Of a DNA stretch of 64,000 nucleotides, positions 28,171 to 40,991 are shown piece after piece (positions within the stretch are counted from its first letter, which is position 1; the number at the start of each line of letters is the position of its first letter). A program made the position numbers and the translations under genes. Under the pieces are notes generated by a model. That model worked only from the letters and a program-made list of their open reading frames with translations. It was not told the DNA's origin and ran no database searches. This DNA is from Trichuris trichiura (taxonomy: Eukaryota > Nematoda > Enoplea > Trichinellida > Trichuridae), in assembly GCA_037903355.1 (NCBI GenBank), contig JBAJFE010000004.1, positions 372,001 through 436,000 on the forward strand, written 5' to 3'.

Positions 28171-28815
28171 ATGAAACACCAGCCCGTTACGAAGCATCCT
28201 GTTTTTAAACGCAAGCTGTGCAAATATGTTCTTCTAATTAGATATGGCTTTTATGCCTGCTTTGTATCGCTTGCTAGCGACTCCATTTTGCACTTTCGAG
28301 GCAAATAAAGTTTAAGTTACTGTAGTTGCATGCACACAGCTTCCATGATAACCAGCGTGCCGCTGCAGCCCATTCAATGAACAAGTTTGTAATATGCTAA
28401 TTTCATGCCGTTTGGAGTGGTTATAAGACAGTGCGTTGCTTAGAGCCTTCGTGCAACTATTGCGTTATTCCGGACAATTTTACGGAGTGCGCTTCCTTTA
28501 ATTTGCTGCGAAAATTCTTCTTTACTTTTGGAGCTCTCCAGGCTTATTTTCCCTCATTGTCAGCGCGAAATCATAAAGCCATGAGGATAAGCTTGGGAAA
28601 CTGTAGTCTTAAAAGAGGAAGGATGTTGGCGTAAACCAAAAAACTTTCTATTTTTGGAAGCAGCTTCAATATCAAATATGAAAGAATAAAAATAATAAAC
28701 TATAGTGGAATAAGATGAGCTTTTTTACTTAACAGTGGTAATAACGAATTAGGTGAAATGTAGGTTTTCATATTCAAGCACATTTATTACTTTTTACCTA
28801 TTTGTTCTTGCCACA

Positions 28816-29393
28816 AAATTCAAAGCTTTCGGGATTCGGCCGGTCCTTTTTAGATTTTTAATATGTAATCAATATTTACCGTTGAAATAGTACGGACTAT
28901 AAAGCTCATTTAGAACAGAACGGGCAACACTTACCAGGCGCAGCCGTCTGCCTGCGCAAGATCTTTGTGCGCTGAAAGTTTATATTTAAATTTTGTCTCC
29001 CAGATAATGAATGGGTTGTAGGATGCCCCACCCTTTTTTGAGTTAATTGACTTCTCTAAACTAAACTTTCTACTGTTTTCTCATCATTTAGTTTCTTTAA
29101 ATTCCTCATTTTGTGATATAATTAACTAGTAAAGCTTCAGTGCACAAAATCTTTTGCAGGCATACGGCTGCGCCCGGTAAGTGTTGTCCGCTCTGTTCTA
29201 CTTAAGTTTTTTTTACCAACGATGGCCGTTAGCCTGTATTATTTAAACGGTAAACAATTAACAAAGGCCCCGTCACGAAGTGCCAAGTAATTGTAGTAAG
29301 TATTATAAAATATACGTATTGTACCAAGCTAATGAAGTTTAATGAAAACACTGAAGGCATGGTCCGCCGAATCCCGAAAAGTTTGAATTTTTT
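28816..29393. repeat. large imperfect foldback element, about 580 bp
   Basis: Outer arms at about 28816-28850 and 29358-29393 are inverted copies (cores TTCGGGATTCGGC and GCCGAATCCCGAA). Inner arms at about 28909-28977 and 29134-29205 are longer and about 85-90 percent matched, including CAACACTTACC and GGCGCAGCCGT. Weak inverted similarity continues between the outer and inner blocks, so this is best read as one foldback unit with an indel in the right arm and a 156-bp AT-rich centre. Confidence 0.8.
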
Positions 29394-30532
29394 CTGAAGA
29401 ATAGTGGACTCGAACGTGACAACCGCGCCTTAATAACAGATTAAGCATAACAGATTAAAATATAGAAAAATGAAGAGATAAAGAATGATGAAGTAAAAAA
29501 GCATAAAACGAAAAGCGGGAATGAAAATAGCTGTGATAAAATAATTGGCTTACTATTTCTACTTTCTCTTTTTCGTTCTTTTGTCTTTTGATTCTTCCAT
29601 GGTTGTCCTGGAAGATGCGCCAAGAAAAAGAAGGATTTTTGTAACAAATTAACAAGGCGCATCTTGTAGAATTACGCTTTAATGACGAACTATAGTTTGC
29701 TTGGAATAGCGTTTTAAAATTTCTTAACCCATTATCGGGAACGTTCGCAGCTTTATCCAGTTCGCTTAGGCCTTTTTCAGAGAAAAATTAAGCTGCACTG
29801 GTTGGCAGGTGGGAAAATTACTCAGGTTAGTTTCTTTTACCCGTGAATTCGTGTTGCTGTTTTGGGCCCACTGTTTGCTTGGCCAGAATAATGTTCAGCA
29901 ATTCATCATTGCAGAAGCTGACGACTTAACTTTCCTTTCTTCCGTGCGACCTGATAGTTTCTTGTCCTAATGCATTTGTAGGAGTGACTAGTCATCCTAT
30001 CTTTGTCATTAAACCAGTATCGCTGGTAAGTGACCCGAATTTTGAAGGAAACGTTTCGCAATTTGTCAAGAATGCGTATGTCTCACCAACTTTTGATGTG
30101 CCTTCCGGCGTTTGTAAATTTCATTTATTAACGCGCTCAGAACTTTACCATGTTTTCCCGTTAGATATATTCCAGTAAGATATATATTCCAGCTTTCGTC
30201 GAACTCTTTTCAATGTATAGGATTCAATTCTTGTAAAGTCAGTTCGGCATTGCAGCGCATTGCGTTTAAACCAATATACAGCAGCACTTACTGTAATGGA
30301 TAATGTTATTAACCACTTATTAGTTTATTTAGCAGTCAAGTTCATCTAGTACAAACTAGTAACACCAACGGGCATTCTCTTTTCGTTTCGCGTGATTTTG
30401 GCTGAATTTCTGAGAGGGCTGCTACCTTCCTGCTGAACTGCTTGTTATCGGTTACAAAGTTTTGCTATCCTATTCTGCGTAAACTTGGACATGGGTAAAT
30501 GTGTTAGTCTTCACTAAATCATACTTTTTTGG

Positions 30533-30600
30533 CTTCGCGGAGCTTTTCCTGTTTAAACATTTTTTAAGTTGTTTGTTTTAACAGGAAAAGCCCTGCGAAG
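30533..30600. repeat. short inverted repeat, 22-bp arms
   Basis: Arm CTTCGCGGAGCTTTTCCTGT at 30533 pairs with the inverted copy at 30579-30600, with about two mismatches and a 24-bp T-rich loop. Confidence 0.7.
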
Positions 30601-32611
30601 GAAAGTGAAACTTTCCCACCCCCTTACGGCGCTGTTTGTCTTCTGTTCTTCACTTACTCAGCATCGTATTGGTTTAGTAAATTAGGAACGAATAATGCTC
30701 ATTTGTTGAAATCTGTTGAATATGGCCCAATGAATGCCCACCTAACTGTTCCTCTGCATTGATAACCGCTGTTGTGAGAAAATGAATTTATCCTCTTCGG
30801 GTATTAGAATTTTATTTATTCAATCCGGCGTTTCCCTTTTGTACCCGTCCCTATTTACATTAATTTTCGCGACGACAGGAAGAAGGGCTTAGCTTAGATG
30901 AGACCGAATCATTCGATACGTTGTCCTGCTATCTATTGTACGTAGAGTTCAGCGCAGTTCCGTTTGACTTGGCATTCTTTAATGTCTTTACATGATTTTC
31001 AATTAATCAATATTTTATCATTAATAGTTCGTTGTCCATCCTGTTTTCCGCTATTAAACATAAAATTGGACAATTGCATAGGCGCTGGTTGAAATCAGCG
31101 TTCAGTTGAAAAGTCACCGGATATTGACTTTGTATTTAGATTTATTCACTTGCCTTTATTTGACCGCGTAAAAATTGAGGGCCTACTAGATTCGTGTATG
31201 AGCTTTTAAATAGGACGTCTGAAAAGGTGACGCTACCCAAATTTAACGATTTTCTTTTTTCTAAAAAATGTCTCTCCGCTTATCGACTCAGACGAGCAAT
31301 CTATCCCTGAAATCTCTTTATTCAATCTTGAGACGTATACGCGACTTCTTAGTCCCCAGCATAGTGCACCTTAGTTCGATTATTAGTCTATGCTTTGCTT
31401 TGCGTTGTGACCTTCAATAGGATCAGAGTTGGCCTTTGCTTTGTTCGTTTTTATGTGCTTTGCTGATGCGAAATCGTAATATGAAGTAATGACTCCACGT
31501 TTGAAGCACCATTATTTGTTACACAATGATTGATGATCAATAATGGAAGCTTGTAACGTGTTTATCAGATTACGTGCCGTCTCGTAAATGTTCACCATAT
31601 CTGTTTCTGCTTAATTCAATACTGGTTTGTCGAAGCAGCTAAGGTCCCTCCATTTTATTCAGTCACTGCAATCATAATCGCTTAGGTGATTCGCCACTAA
31701 AGGCAAGCATACATGAATGTATGTAAATGCTTCAACGGTTTGAAAATTTGAAAACTGAAGGAATAGTCGCTTCTTTAGCGTTTTGTGGAATTTGTATAAT
31801 GCATTGTAACACTGGGGACGGATTTGCTCTGTTCAGCAAGCTTTGTAATTGACGTGCAAGTTCGATGCTTTCGTAACTTTTTACGAAAGTAAACCGCTCA
31901 TGCCATGTCCAGATTGCTAAGAACGCAGCTGGCTTTCATGGGAAGTCGCATTCCCTCTTTAGCGTCCTCCAAAAATTCTTACGAATGCTCTTAAATGGGG
32001 TTACGTGATTATGCCGTTTATTTCTTTACAGTCTGCTGATGCTCAGGCTCGAATTGGCAATTTAACTATCAAACGCGTCCCTGAAGCTAGCTTCGTCAAA
32101 CAAAATTAAAACGTTGAATAAACAGCTTACTCTTATTAAAATAAATGGTAAAAATTTTTCCCAGCAATTACAAAATTCTATATTTTTAATGTTCAATTTT
32201 ACTCGTTTTCTCTAATGAGTTATTGTACAATCTTTTGTCAATTAGCAACTTTAAAGCAGTGTATCCCATTGAAACGAACATTACCTGTTAACATATCGGC
32301 GCTGCCCTGTTTTCTCAGGCTATTTTTCGTTGGCGATAGAAAAAAGTGCTATGCGTCCGTAGTACTATGATGTTTGGTAATTATTTTTGTCTTCGGGAAA
32401 GCAGTGATCCGTTTATTTGCTGTCGCAACTTTCTATTTCCAGAAAAGTGACAGAAGTTTCATTAATCGACGTTGAAAGTTTGAACTTCGCATGTTGCGCC
32501 CAAACATTGTGTCCATCTACTTGAGTTAATGGAATTTCTTTAAGGTTAGGAAGCTCTATTCAAGCAGTGCCAGCAATTATTTTGAAACTTGGAAATTTTG
32601 CATCCACTTTA

Positions 32612-33728
32612 ATGGCTCTTCCAAAAGTTATATGCCTGTTCGACGTGGACGGAACGTTGACTCATCCTAGGCAGGTAAGCGTAAAGTTTTTATTCTCCTT
32701 ACTATTGTTGCTGCATTTGGCGTACTTTGAAAGAAAATTGAAACGGAATGTATGGACTATCTGATAAAGCTGAAAAATAGGGTACCTTTGGCTTTGGTTG
32801 GAGGATCGGATATAGGCAAAGTGCTTGAACAAATGGATCTCGATTTGGAAGAAGGTTTCCATTCGGTTGTTAAACTTCACCGCTTTTTGAAAGTCAGGCC
32901 AACTTCTAGCTTGCCAAGTGTTTGAATACGTGTTCGCAGAAAATGGGTTGTTCGCATGCAAGAAGAACAAGGTTTTTCATTCGCAGGTTTTGCTGCTCAG
33001 CCACGATTACTTAATAAAAAAGTCAGCGTGCTTCCGTTAAGACTATTCAAGAAGTGATCGGCGAGAAGAAGCTGCAAGAGTTTATCAACTATTGTTTGAT
33101 GTATATGTCGAAAATCGAGCTACCAGTCAAAAGGTAATCCATCTTGGAAATGTCATAATTGGTAACAGCTGACTTTACAGAGGAAACTTTGTCGAATTTC
33201 GGAAAGGAATGCTCAATATATCGCCAATTGGCCGATCATGCACATACGAAGAAAGAAGGGAATTTGTTTCATACGATGAAGTACCGAACTACATTATTAG
33301 CCTATAATAAGTAATTGCGTTCTTGTTTAGAAGCACAAAATTCGAGAAAATTTTCTAAACGATCTGCGCAAGCGTTTTCCCGTTGATAAGTACGGGCTGC
33401 ACATGTGCATAGGTAGCATATGCGGAATTTTCATAGGCCAAGCCTTGAAAGTACGATTTCAGGAGGGCAAATTAGCATTGACGTTTTCCCCGTCGGCTGG
33501 GACAAAAGGTTTTGTCTTCAATATTTAGTCGATGATGGTTTTTCTGAAATTCACTTTTTCGGCGACAGGACACTGCCAGTAAGCATTATTCGTAATATTT
33601 TCTTTAAACGTTTAGTTTTCTAAAAGGGCGGAAATGATCACGAGCTGTATGAAGACCATCGGACAATAGGCCATCGAGTAACTTCGCCGGATGATACTAT
33701 AGCTCAGCTGAAGGCTTTATTCAAATAG
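32612..33728 (+). CDS. PMM2: phosphomannomutase
   Basis: Eight exons, 32612-32674, 32734-32854, 32919-32986, 33027-33133, 33181-33280, 33331-33412, 33463-33578 and 33627-33728, give 252 residues (human PMM2 is 246). The HAD-superfamily nucleophile motif is FDVDGT at residues 10-15 (nucleophile D11, acid/base D13). Other family blocks are [50 protein letters not shown], and [20 protein letters not shown] near the C-terminus. The enzyme converts mannose-6-phosphate to mannose-1-phosphate in the cytosol, the step feeding GDP-mannose and N-glycosylation. All catalytic motifs are intact. Introns are 40-64 bp; the third is only 40 bp. The gene converges on the neuropeptide gene 0.7 kb away. Whether to call it PMM1 or PMM2 in an invertebrate with a single copy is a matter of naming. 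Confidence 0.95.
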
Positions 33729-34446
33729 CACAGCTGTCACTTACGGTATACATACGACATTCTGGGTACCATATGCGCAACGTGGACCAGAGTAATGTTT
33801 TTTTAAAATATGTGTGCGTGTGTACGTATGTACGCTCCATTGCGCATTGTTCGCAAAGTCGGTTCCGCTCAGTGTTAACCCCTGTGATTTTTATTATCGC
33901 TTTCGACGTCTTCAAAAAAAGCGTTAGTCAACATTCCGCGTGCAGCTTGTTAACTTTATTATACCATACGTTTATTTGGACCACAACATAAACGCATACG
34001 CAAAAATGTTGCAAATCAGAGCTCGTTGGATAGGAATGTTTTCTCGCTAGGTTGGCCCGTCGTCCTTTTATCTCTTTGTTGTCATATTGGGTTTTGTAGA
34101 TATGAATCTCTGAAATTGAGTTCATTTCTTCATGTCAGCGTCAAATTCCTGCGGGATGCCCACTGGAAGAAAGTATTACTTGTCCTGCATGTAGCCAGAA
34201 CGTTACCCGAACGTATGACAGATAGTTAGCAAGTTTTTAAAATTAACTTTCGCATTCCATATCGGGAGAGCTCTTCTGCTAGTTTGCTTCAAAGTTAGTT
34301 ACGCAGTAAAACAGTCTTACAGCGTCCGCTTATAAACGAAGGTTAGCTGATAGGCCTAATATATAGTAAGAAATGCCAAACTGCTTAGTTTTGGTACGAT
34401 ACGCTGAACGCGCAACTAAAGTGACCGACAAGCGAAATCGGATTAC
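33729..34446. other. intergenic between convergent PMM and AKH-type genes
   Basis: About 0.7 kb holding the 3' ends of both genes. It contains a short TGTGTGCGTGTGTACG-type simple repeat near 33811-33832 and no supported gene. Confidence 0.5.
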
Positions 34447-34744
34447 TTACTTTCTTCCAAGAAGCCTGTTCATATGTCTCTGTTGACACGCTCTATAGGA
34501 GCGTCGGTAATCCTGTGAAATAATCTGAGTACATATAAGAGCATTATACATGTAAAGTTACCTCAATCAAACGGCGTACGATTCGCATTGCTTCGTCATT
34601 AATGGAGTCACAATCGAAGTTGGTATTTTTAAAAATCGGCGCGTCAGTTCTTTTGCCCCAGCCTTGAGAGAATGTAAGCTGGGCGACAGCGCTGCTGAGG
34701 ACAACAATTAGAAGAATCGCTACCTTCAGCCTTGTAGGGATCAT
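34447..34744 (-). CDS. adipokinetic hormone / red-pigment-concentrating-hormone type neuropeptide precursor
   Basis: Exon 1 (34744-34562) and exon 2 (34512-34447) join in phase 0 to an 82-residue precursor. Residues 1-21 are a signal peptide (MIPTRLKVAILLIVVLSSAVA). The mature segment follows at once as QLTFSQGW, then G as amidation donor and KR as the dibasic cleavage site, predicting pGlu-LTFSQGW-amide. This has the AKH/RPCH layout: Gln1, aromatic residue 4, Trp8, peptide directly after the signal. The rest of the precursor contains exactly two Cys (in NFDCDS and in exon 2, RACQQR), as in insect AKH precursors, where they pair. AKH peptides act through GnRH-related receptors to mobilise energy stores or control reproduction. 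After the exon 2 stop the sequence reads GTAAGTAAT, a possible splice donor, so the C-terminus could extend. The nematode AKH/GnRH-like peptides I know of differ in the last residues. Confidence 0.88.
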
Positions 34745-37700
34745 TGTTCACTGTTCGCCGTTTTTGTAAACTGCCACGTTGAAGCAGCGTATAGGGCACT
34801 ATTCACAATTGCTGCGTTCTTGACTCGCAGCAGACAAGCTAAGGACACAGCCTCAATTCGTCTCCCTCAGATCGTGTATGTCTACTCACCCTACTGAGTG
34901 ACAATTGTTCGTCCAATGGGAAGGCAATGGCATCTACCCACATTTAGCGAATGATCAATACGTTACGGGGGTGGAGGGTTTTCCTGTTTCTGTTCGGCTG
35001 AAGTCATCGACTCGTACCGTTTTACTAATTAAAGATATCTTGCCAAAGCGATACGGCTGATCACAGGAGCGGTGGGAAGGCAAATTATTTCTCAACTTTA
35101 GCTCTACCCATTCATCCGGGAATAAATTAAAATCAGTCGTAAGGGAAATTCTAAACCGGCTGTTGTATTTGGATCAACGTGACGTTGGTTCGGCATATCG
35201 AAATGTCAATCAATCGCAGTTTCAATATTATATACGCAATAAGTTGGTGACATGTACAAATTAGGTTTTAGCTCTCCTTTGGATTCTGTTTTTCACAAGT
35301 GTGAGCATTAGCCTTGGGTACCACTTGTAAACTTCAACAGACTTAGGCTGTTATAAAAAGTTTTTAGAGATAAGACCTTTTCCTAAAGGCTCTACGGACG
35401 CCCGCAAAAGATAACACTACTTGTGAATTCCGCCAACATACGATCGTGTATGGATTCTTTGAACCTTTTGCCGTAAATACCGCTTGTCTTTTATAGCTTT
35501 TTTGTTGTTCCAAAAAAGGGAGGAAATTTCAAAGCAATAACGATTATCGATAGAAGAAAAACATAGGCGGGCTATTTTTTGGCTTTGTTAAAGGACAAAG
35601 CGCCTACAGGGAATGGAGCAGACTATGCATTTGACATACGGCTGTTCTGATCCATAGAAAATAACACGATAGATACCTTTGACGATTGGAAATTGATCGC
35701 TGGAAAATTGTCGCGAATAAGCTTACTCCATTCAGCGAAGCGAACCTTTGAAGCAACAAAACAGCTAAGGCTTTTGGGCGAAATATATGGAAAAAGGGAA
35801 TTCAAAAACTTCATTAAATATTAATAAATTGCAAAGTGACCATTTGTGACTTACGCTCACCTGTGTCATGCCACTTTCATGAAATTGCACAATGGCGCTT
35901 GAGGAAATGAAGAGCGATGACGTCCAGTAAACACAACTGAAGCACTGTGCCATAATAGCAGAAAAGAATACATAAATCATTTAGATTGAAGCCATGATTT
36001 TCACAGCTCAGTGCTCAGTCAGTAGTTTTAGACGGCTGAGCTCAAGTTAACCGCTAGAAAAAGACGAACCTGCCTCCCATATACTCAATGCTATAACATT
36101 TCTTCTATTGAACGCCATTCTGTTAATAAGATATAAAATTTTACCGACAGTCGAAAACTCAGGTATGCGAAGCTATCTTGCGCATTAGAATTAGAAATGG
36201 CCGTCTGAAACTGGTTGTGATTACTCTAATCAAAATTTGCATCATAAAGCTAACTGCAACACTTTCTTATCTCCCGACGTACCGCGCATCGTTGCAATCT
36301 TAATATGTACATTTACTACGATTCTGCTATATTGAAGGTTTTTGCTGCCCAACCTGATCGTTAGCATGTACAGCTTTTGTAAGCGTACATTTTGATAATT
36401 AATTTAAAGTAATAAACGCCCACAAGAGAAGTGAAGTTGTACATTGCACCTTGATGATATGTTGCAAAACGGAAGTTCCATTTTGTGACAGCAGCTGAGC
36501 AAGTTGTACAAGCATCATGGAGACTAATGATACTACAACTGTGCTCGCCTTGCAAGCGCCACTTAATATTCCTATCCGTACTAATTAACATAATGAATAT
36601 AAGAAGCCTTCTTGTTTACCAATCGCCTGTTGAAGCTCCCTACTGACGCATACAAGGATGGACGGTCATTACGAACTATCTGCCAAAAGTCAAAAGGCAC
36701 TGCAACAGTCCATCCTGACTGCAGTATGCCTAAAGCAACCCGTAAAAGCACTTAAGTCCACGAGAACGCTGTCAGTGCAATTTCAAAAATTGCTTAGCGT
36801 CTTGCAAACGTGGATGCCGTTGTGATCAAGTTAACTACAGCGCAAACGTAAAAGATTTACGGCGGCACCTCCCATCATTGCCTTCTGTTGATTGTGGCAA
36901 TATATTTCGGTAACGATTAATCACTCTTCGTAATCATTTTCTCCTATCATGTCGCATTGTTGCCTCAGTAGCCAAAAAAGGCTGCCCGACGGAGCTGAAA
37001 CGCTTAGCAAAAAAGTTCACCTATGAAAAATGAGCGTTTGCTCAGCCAAACTGAACTTGCCTATGCAATCGACTTGGTTATCGCATATCCGATGAAAACG
37101 TTGAGACTAAAGGGAATCAAGCCATGTGAAGAACGTGTTGATGCCGAACGTCATTATCATAATGCCCAGTTATCGTTTCCTTTTATTACTTTCTACCTAC
37201 GGTTCGAAATGTCCTAATTCATGGGTTGTAGTTTGAAGCCGATGTTCAATCATGGCCCAGAAATAAAAATAATAAAAGTGAAATAACCGACATCCGTATA
37301 GCCAAAGTTCTTCCATAACTTAAAGGTTAATCACTTTATTCTACTGCCAGACTATGGACAGCTTTTCAGCCTATGGAAGGTTGTCTGGAATTCTGCTACA
37401 GAGTAAAACACTAACTACTCCGAGCCACACGTGGACTTTGTTCATTTTTTTCCGGGCCAGTTTTTCGGTATTGATCAACCAATGGAGAATTGAGACTTAG
37501 CAACGTCGAAAAAGTATTCCTTTTTGTCGTCAGCAGCAGCTTGCTGAGAGATGTAAAAATACACTTTTTACGAATAACTCTAATGATTGCTAGCCATAAG
37601 TTGCATTGGTTGGTCTGCTGTTGAAATTAAATGCAACTTGTCTTTTGAGAAAGCAGTTTGATTGAAAATTCCCTATGAACTTTAAATAACACAGCTGCAT

Positions 37701-40700
37701 TGTCAGTCAGCGGACTCAGTGCTCTGTTGCTAAGGAAATGCTCTACTCGAAAGGGTTTCACTATTGCATACGTACGAGTTTAAAAAATTCGACGGAGAAA
37801 AAAGTGTGCATGCTGATGGCTAAGCTACAATGATCATTTAGAATTAGAGAGTCCGTAAAATACAACCGCTTATAGCACCGAAACTACAATTACAGCTTTT
37901 CGTTTCTTCGCAAAAGCGCAATAGCAAAAATGAACAAACGCGGACTGCTCTGAAACAGAATAGAGTTCAGTTCCAATCGACTGAAGGAGCTAACAAGTGG
38001 TACCCAAAATCTCCACAGCTACGAATATTAGAGTGATTCAAAAGGCGCACAAAGTTTTTTTAAGTGAAAACTTTTAGAAAATTCAGAAAAAAGAAAATAC
38101 TACTCAACATTTGTAAATTACACTATTAATGTCAAAGCTGGCTTCCTCGTTCATCCTTTCTAAGCGCTAGGCAATAAAACTTTGTAGGAGAGGGATACTG
38201 CGCCGGCAAGCTTTACTTATCCATGCAAAAGCTATAGTTAAAATGTGCTAATAATACAAGGTTACTTAGTGGACTTATTATGCACTAATTCGCAAGTTGA
38301 CAATATAAGAGGTTTGATTCTGGGGAGTGGCAAAAAAGAAGCACTTTCAAAATATGCAGAACGTGCTTAGACGCGCTAGACGATAAGGCATACACGCATT
38401 TTCTTTTAAACTTCAAATTTACCGCCTGTTTTTTAGTTGAAGAGGAATTTTTGCACTCGCTAATAAAAGGCAGTCTGCAACCAGCGGACAGGGATCAGCA
38501 ATTCATTAATTTAGCCGTTGATAACAATAGTACACTTTAAACGTAATGCTTGCGCTCGGAAAGAACAAGGATTTTTTCCAATTCGACTCAATTTAAAGCA
38601 AGCAGCATTCAGATAGTTCTGCCATTCTTGCGGAAGAAAATTAATGAATTCACTTAGGCTAAATTAACTAATACATGCTACACTGCAACTAAGGTTACCT
38701 AAATTTCGCTGGCTATGAAAACTGTTGCAATCAAGGTTGACGAAGAGCGGTCATTACGCGCTAGACAACTATCCGATTCATTAACTTTTAAAAGAACTCA
38801 ATCATTAAACCTTTGACTGGAATTACAGTAAATCATAGTGAAAAGTGGCTAAAGATTAAGCATTGAAAATATAAGACTAAGCAGGCACAAAGAATTAGTA
38901 TTTCATAGCTCAAAGTTTTTCTCAAACTAGCATGGAAATTATTTGCCATTCTCACTTTTTCAGGATTGGCTCATGGAGAGTTATATTTCAAAATTATGGA
39001 AGAAAAGCATTCTAGGTGCAACGTACAAAAGAAGAATTCCATGTCATACCTTTCATATGAAGTGAAAAAGTTCAGTCTTCGTCAGCGTTTATGGGGCAAC
39101 CGCCACAAACAACTCTAAGCTCAGTTTTCAAAAGGTAGTTGCATTAATTATTTTTCAAGGATCTGCAATTCAAACAGGTGAAAGACACAGTAACAGTGCG
39201 TACTAATTAAATGACAGAACAAAAAAAGACAAAATCAAATTAGCAGATATCCTTTTTTTCTCTTTTGAAGAGCCCTTGACTTGTTAGCTATACCAGAAAT
39301 TATAAACATTTCCCTCTTAGAAACTCTCCCGTCACAATTATATTTTCCAGGATATGAAAAACCTCTATTACCGGCCGTCTATCTGTAATTTCAGTGTCAC
39401 GCGCATTTAAGATTGTAGGGTCATCAGGGTGCGAATTCCACGTTCAGCTAATAAACAGCACAACAGATTAACCCATAAAGAAAAGCTCATACGTTTTGAT
39501 GCACTACGTTACGATTTGTAATCCTAAAACTGTGGCGACAACGCGGTACAAAAAAGCTTCAGCAAAGTCGAAAAATATGCAAAACGATACACTGCCACCC
39601 ATTAAAAAGAAGCAAAGATGATTTTATAAAAATTATTACGCTACTAGGAGCAAGTTGGCAAAAATAAAAATTAATTTTAAAAAACAAAACTGATGCCGGT
39701 AAATACGAGAACGTTAAAGCAATAATTAGTACAACGTAATTAATATATTCATTAAATCAATCAATTAGTTTCTGCTCAACCAACGCTTTTGGCGAAAAAA
39801 CCATTGCTCATTATCTATTCTCAATGCTTTGCAATAGCGTAAGATTTCAGTTCCTGTTTGCCTAGCAGAAATGCTTTCGTTGGAAATTAGATTAAGTGTA
39901 ATTTAACTCGCGATACCTCGTGACCAACGATCAATCGAAATAATGAATTAAGAAGCGGACCATCTCGTCTCATTAAATAATCCGATTAAACGACCGTCGT
40001 GAAGTTTAAATCGGATGTCACAGTCTCTCCTTCAAAGGTTTAACATATGGAGGGAAAGCGACAATGACTACCTGAATAACAATGAGCTTTGCAGCTAAGC
40101 GTTCGAACTTCCAAATAAATGTCTACGATTGGTGCAACCCGTCTGCATTGTCGTCTGATGAAAAAACTAACTTTGCATAGTGAGGCGTTGCTCTTGTGGT
40201 AAAAAAACCTTAAAAGGGTATCACTTACCTATTCCTTAATAAAGCATAAAATCTTTAAATGAACTGCCTAAATTTGAGAGAAAAAATATCCATAAAACTT
40301 AGCTGCCTGCTGATACTAATAATGGTAAAGCTGTTCAAGATTTGTCTTCTTTTTTCTTTCTTTTCACGGAATTTTTCAACCCGTTGTCCATTAAACATTT
40401 TTGCAAAAACGTTTAATAGACAACAGGTTAAAAATTCCGCGAAAAGAAAGGAAAAAGAAGAAAAATTAAAAAAGCCCGTTACGAAGAAAAAGAAAAAAGA
40501 AAGCTGTCCAAGATTGCTTAATTCCTAATCTACGCAAAGTCGTTAGTTTGCAAGTGAAATGCACCAGCAGCACCTGAATTACCGAAAATGGCTATTTCTA
40601 ACAAAAATAGGCATTTTACAAGTTTCAGTGTCAAAAAACAATGTCTCTCTGAAACTCGTAAGGAAATTAGCATAAACGCGGAAACTACAAAGATAGTTTA

Positions 40701-40991
40701 GCAATCATGAATTCGTTTTCAACAATAAATCTGGAATTTTGGCGCGCCAGCAGCACTATCTACATTTACCATACAAGTAAAATTGCTAATTTTGGTGGCA
40801 GTACAAAATCTGCGGAAATAAGTTGCTGGCATTCAAACGTTAAACGCTTGCGACGCTTCAATGTTACAAAATTCATTTTTTGCAAGAGAAGTTTCGTTAA
40901 ACAGTTTTCTGAAACTTCAATGCCACAGAAGCCTTAATTTCGCAAAACAGAATGCGCTAAGAGCTTTCAGTTGGCCACCTATTCAAAACTG
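34745..40991. other. 6.2 kb gene-poor region
   Basis: No convincing gene. Minus-strand frames at 35623-35814 and 35765-35980 contain two stretches with plausible splice sites (a frame ending TQ before GTGAGC at about 35860, and VRFAEWSKLIRDNFPAINF at about 35685-35750), but no family could be assigned. A 40-bp-arm hairpin at 40351-40456 is listed separately. The remainder is AT-rich with short frames only. Confidence 0.4.
40351..40456. repeat. hairpin with arms of about 47 bp
   Basis: Left arm about 40351-40396 and right arm about 40411-40456 are inverted copies with one indel and a handful of mismatches. The loop around ATTTTTGCAAAAAC is itself palindromic. An open frame running through it (40259-40528) is an artefact of the low-complexity arms. 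Confidence 0.8.

Larger units (their letters stand above)
26909..32611. other. 5.7 kb gene-poor region with inverted repeats
   Basis: No exon chain or recognisable protein motif was found on either strand. Open frames at 27416-27841, 29441-29662 and 29984-30178 lack motifs. The region contains three long inverted repeats, listed separately, which look like foldback or MITE remnants. The 3' untranslated region of the Galpha gene and the promoter of the phosphomannomutase gene must lie at its ends. Confidence 0.5.

Noticed and set aside
29395..29440. Minus-strand string GTTCGAGTCC resembling a tRNA B box
   Set aside because: No A box at the right distance and the flanking bases do not form a cloverleaf.
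35623..35980. Possible exons with a segment VRFAEWSKLIRDNFPAINF faintly like selenoprotein T/Rdx proteins
   Set aside because: The redox CxxU/CxxC motif is not found at the expected distance, the spacing is off by one and no following exons fit.
40259..40528. 89-codon plus-strand frame with a Lys-rich end
   Set aside because: It runs through both arms of a hairpin and a low-complexity A-rich stretch; no motif.
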